64,000 nucleotides of DNA from Nitrospirota bacterium. Lineage in GTDB: Bacteria > Nitrospirota > Thermodesulfovibrionia > Thermodesulfovibrionales > Dissulfurispiraceae. The position numbers were made by a program, and so were the translations under genes. The stretch covers positions 1 through 64,000 of the forward strand of contig JAMCVZ010000006.1 in the NCBI GenBank assembly GCA_023476565.1, read 5' to 3'. A model generated the notes under the pieces. It saw only the letters and a program-made list of their open reading frames with translations, ran no database searches and was not told the origin of the DNA. Of this stretch, positions 62,554 through 64,000 are shown in pieces. Numbering within the stretch: the first letter of the stretch is position 1; each line of letters starts with the position of its first letter.

Positions 62554-63219
62554 TTATTTATTTACCGGGCCGTCAGCCGCATCAAAGACCTCTTTATCCG
62601 GAGCGATATAAGTGGTCTTTGGCTGAGTACCGTAATCGGGATGCCATTTCTCCGTCTTTACAGATGCCATGAGCTTTGAGACATCACTATCAGGGTTGTT
62701 CAAATCACCGAAGAAACGCGCCTTCCCCACGCAGTTCCTGACACACGCAGGCTCTTCAATGCCTTCGGCGAGCCTGCGGCTGCAATAATCGCATTTGTCA
62801 ACAACCCTTAGATCCTTTGCCCTCTTGCCCTTCACCTCAGAGACATCCTTTGCGTACTTTGAGGGATCATTCTTTACAGGGATATGCGGATGCATAAACC
62901 TTGCACCATAAGGACAGGCGGCAACGCACCTTCCGCAGCCGATGCATAAATCCCTGTTCACCATGACAACACCGTCTTCCCTTTTGTAAGTAGCTCCTTT
63001 CACAGGACACGGCAGGATACACGGCGGCTCCTCACAGTTATTACACAGCTTCGGGAAAAAATACCTCTTTGCCTTTGGATATTCGCCTGTGTCGGCTATA
63101 TCCACCCTCGACCTGAACCGGCCCATAGGCGCTGCATTTTCCATCTTGCAGCTTACCTGGCAAGACGTGCAGCCGACGCACTTTCTCAGATCGACAAGCA
63201 ATGCATACTTTTTGGACAT
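62554..63219 (-). CDS. Four-cluster [4Fe-4S] electron-transfer subunit (DmsB/TtrB type)
   Basis: The 221-residue product has four Cys clusters: CVGCTSCQVSC, CNNCEEPPCILPCP, CIGCGRCVAACP and CDYCSRR...CVRNC. It should relay electrons to or from the molybdopterin subunit. No signal peptide is visible, so it would be co-exported as a piggy-back with the Tat substrate. The ATG at 63219 has GGAGG 8 bases before it; the TTG-initiated extension is unneeded. It is the first gene after the sigma-54 promoter. Confidence 0.93.
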   Translation of the reverse strand: MSKKYALLVDLRKCVGCTSCQVSCKMENAAPMGRFRSRVDIADTGEYPKAKRYFFPKLCNNCEEPPCILPCPVKGATYKREDGVVMVNRDLCIGCGRCVAACPYGARFMHPHIPVKNDPSKYAKDVSEVKGKRAKDLRVVDKCDYCSRRLAEGIEEPACVRNCVGKARFFGDLNNPDSDVSKLMASVKTEKWHPDYGTQPKTTYIAPDKEVFDAADGPVNK

Positions 63220-63258
63220 AATCCATCCTCCTTTCAAAAAAGATTTTGAGAAGATAAA

Positions 63259-63274
63259 AGCAATCAGCGTGCCA
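63259..63274 (-). promoter_or_regulatory. Sigma-54 (RpoN) promoter of the Mo-enzyme operon
   Basis: On the minus strand TGGCAC (63269-63274), a 5-bp spacer and TTGCT (63259-63263) match the -24/-12 consensus TGGCAC-N5-TTGCW perfectly. The predicted start is near 63249, about 30 nt before the ATG of the FeS subunit. A sigma-54 activator gene lies directly upstream. Confidence 0.9.
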
Positions 63275-63354
63275 TTAAAAACTTGTTTAAAATTAAGGGT
63301 ATTTATTTGAAGTGGTGTTCAATGATTTGGCAGGTGTGCAGAAGTTGAACAGCT

Positions 63355-63999
63355 TTAAAGCGTATCTTCCGACTTTTTCCTGAGAGTGTTTCTGGATATT
63401 CCAAGAAGCCTTGCTGCATGAACCTGATTGCCCTTTGTAAGTTCCATCGCCCTTTTGACCATGTTTTTCTCGAGAGTGCTGACGATGTTCTGAAATCTCT
63501 CATGGCAGCCGTCTCTGAATGCCATATCCACAAGATTCTGTATTGCCTCTTCCAGGGAGGCGCAGCTCATTTTCTGAAGACGCAGGGTTTCGCAGCATTC
63601 TGAGGATAGGTAATCACTGCTACAGAAAACCATTGTCTTTTGAATAACATTTTCCAGTTCCCTGACATTCCCATACCATGGCTGCTCCTCTAAGCTCTTT
63701 AATGCCTCGGATGTGATGCCCTTTATTTTTTTGCCGAGTTTCCTGTTGTACTTCTGGATAAAGTAATGGACAAGCTCTTTGATATCTTCTTTTCTCTCTC
63801 TTAGAGGCGAGACATTAATGGTGACCACATTTATACGATAATAAAGGTCTTCTCTGAAAGCGCCGCTTTTACCCATCTCCTCAAGGTTCTTATTTGTCGC
63901 AGCAATTATCCTTACATCAGTCTCTACCGTCTCTGCGCCTCCCAGTCTCTGGAATCGTCCATCCTGTAATACCCGTAAGACCTTTGCCTGCAAAGGTAG
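63355..63999 (-). CDS. Sigma-54-dependent response activator (5' end beyond window)
   Basis: About 215 C-terminal residues are visible. They show the end of the AAA+ domain (LPLQAKVLRVLQDGRFQRLGG, GAFREDLYYRINVV, SPLRERKEDI, WYGNVRELENVIQ) and a C-terminal Fis-type helix-turn-helix (AARLLGISRNTLRKK). An uncommon 40-residue stretch with four cysteines (CSSDYLSSECCETL, MSCASLEEA) lies between the AAA+ and HTH domains. It would activate the adjacent sigma-54 promoter. The sensory N-terminus is outside the window. Confidence 0.92.
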   Translation of the reverse strand, partial: LPLQAKVLRVLQDGRFQRLGGAETVETDVRIIAATNKNLEEMGKSGAFREDLYYRINVVTINVSPLRERKEDIKELVHYFIQKYNRKLGKKIKGITSEALKSLEEQPWYGNVRELENVIQKTMVFCSSDYLSSECCETLRLQKMSCASLEEAIQNLVDMAFRDGCHERFQNIVSTLEKNMVKRAMELTKGNQVHAARLLGISRNTLRKKSEDTL

Positions 64000-64000
64000 A

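Noticed and set aside
1-64000. CRISPR array
   Set aside because: No regularly spaced repeats of 25-40 bp with unique spacers were found. The repeats present are dispersed palindromes.

Overview
The window is a 64 kb chromosomal stretch of a Gram-negative, probably anaerobic or microaerophilic bacterium. The envelope genes show the Gram-negative cell plan: a type II secretion operon, an Mla lipid-transport operon, TonB-like proteins, lipoproteins, Tat and an outer-membrane beta-barrel. The metabolic genes (adenosylcobalamin-dependent ribonucleotide reductase, ferredoxin-fused EtfA, a sigma-54-controlled molybdopterin enzyme, ApbE) together with the mosaic of short palindromic repeats fit Nitrospirota or a deltaproteobacterial lineage. 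I favour Nitrospirota; this is an inference from gene content only.

Layout. 1-6.2 kb: gspC-D-E-F-G, running off the left edge. 6.2-8.8 kb: a TonB-like gene whose start codon is supplied by an inserted REP-associated transposase (RAYT) element, then a PIN/UPF0175 pair. 8.8-10.8 kb: an unknown exported protein and a tiny lipoprotein in one transcription unit. 11.1-11.9 kb: a Phd/VapC pair with a clear promoter and operator. 11.9-14.7 kb: mlaE-F-D-C. 15-17.5 kb: a hybrid sensor kinase. 17.8-27.6 kb: housekeeping genes (prmA, ychF, a degenerate HSDR_N protein, a DUF2155-like lipoprotein, tRNA-Ser, tilS, htrA, hemW, an AEC transporter, an FMN oxidoreductase). 27.7-33.5 kb: cstA with a LytS/LytTR two-component system, a divergent pyruvate-kinase C-terminal-domain protein and an orphan cheD. 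33.4-36.5 kb: ribD, a BstYI-like restriction-modification pair, and a remnant of a second ribD 5' end on its far side. 36.5-46.7 kb: a long leftward metabolic block (ubiD, a long NDK, mdh, fabD, etfA, etfB, acpS, pdxJ, a DUF218 protein, nrdJ). 46.7-53.6 kb: rightward HD, cNMP-binding, AI-2E transporter, an AbrB/RelE toxin-antitoxin pair, a DUF3108 protein and a short uvrA. 53.7-56.3 kb: an unknown leftward gene, then apbE, a NusG_II protein and a Gx transporter. 56.5-64 kb: a leftward run of FeS subunit, Tat-dependent molybdopterin oxidoreductase, TorD-like chaperone, beta-barrel, TatB, TatC and a small protein. A consensus sigma-54 promoter lies in front of it, and the C-terminal part of a sigma-54 activator lies directly upstream.

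The most unusual theme is repeats that enter genes. A RAYT element bounded by 24-bp perfect inverted repeats gives the TonB-like gene its first codons. GGGGACAGTCCC-type palindromes sit between genes of several operons. A C-run/G-run palindrome is inserted in frame in both ribD and the torD-like gene. A tandem heptamer array lies inside ychF. The second theme is the restriction-modification cassette flanked by two ribD 5' ends, which looks like insertion with a target duplication. The third is the sigma-54-controlled module that encodes an exported Mo enzyme together with the machinery to export it.
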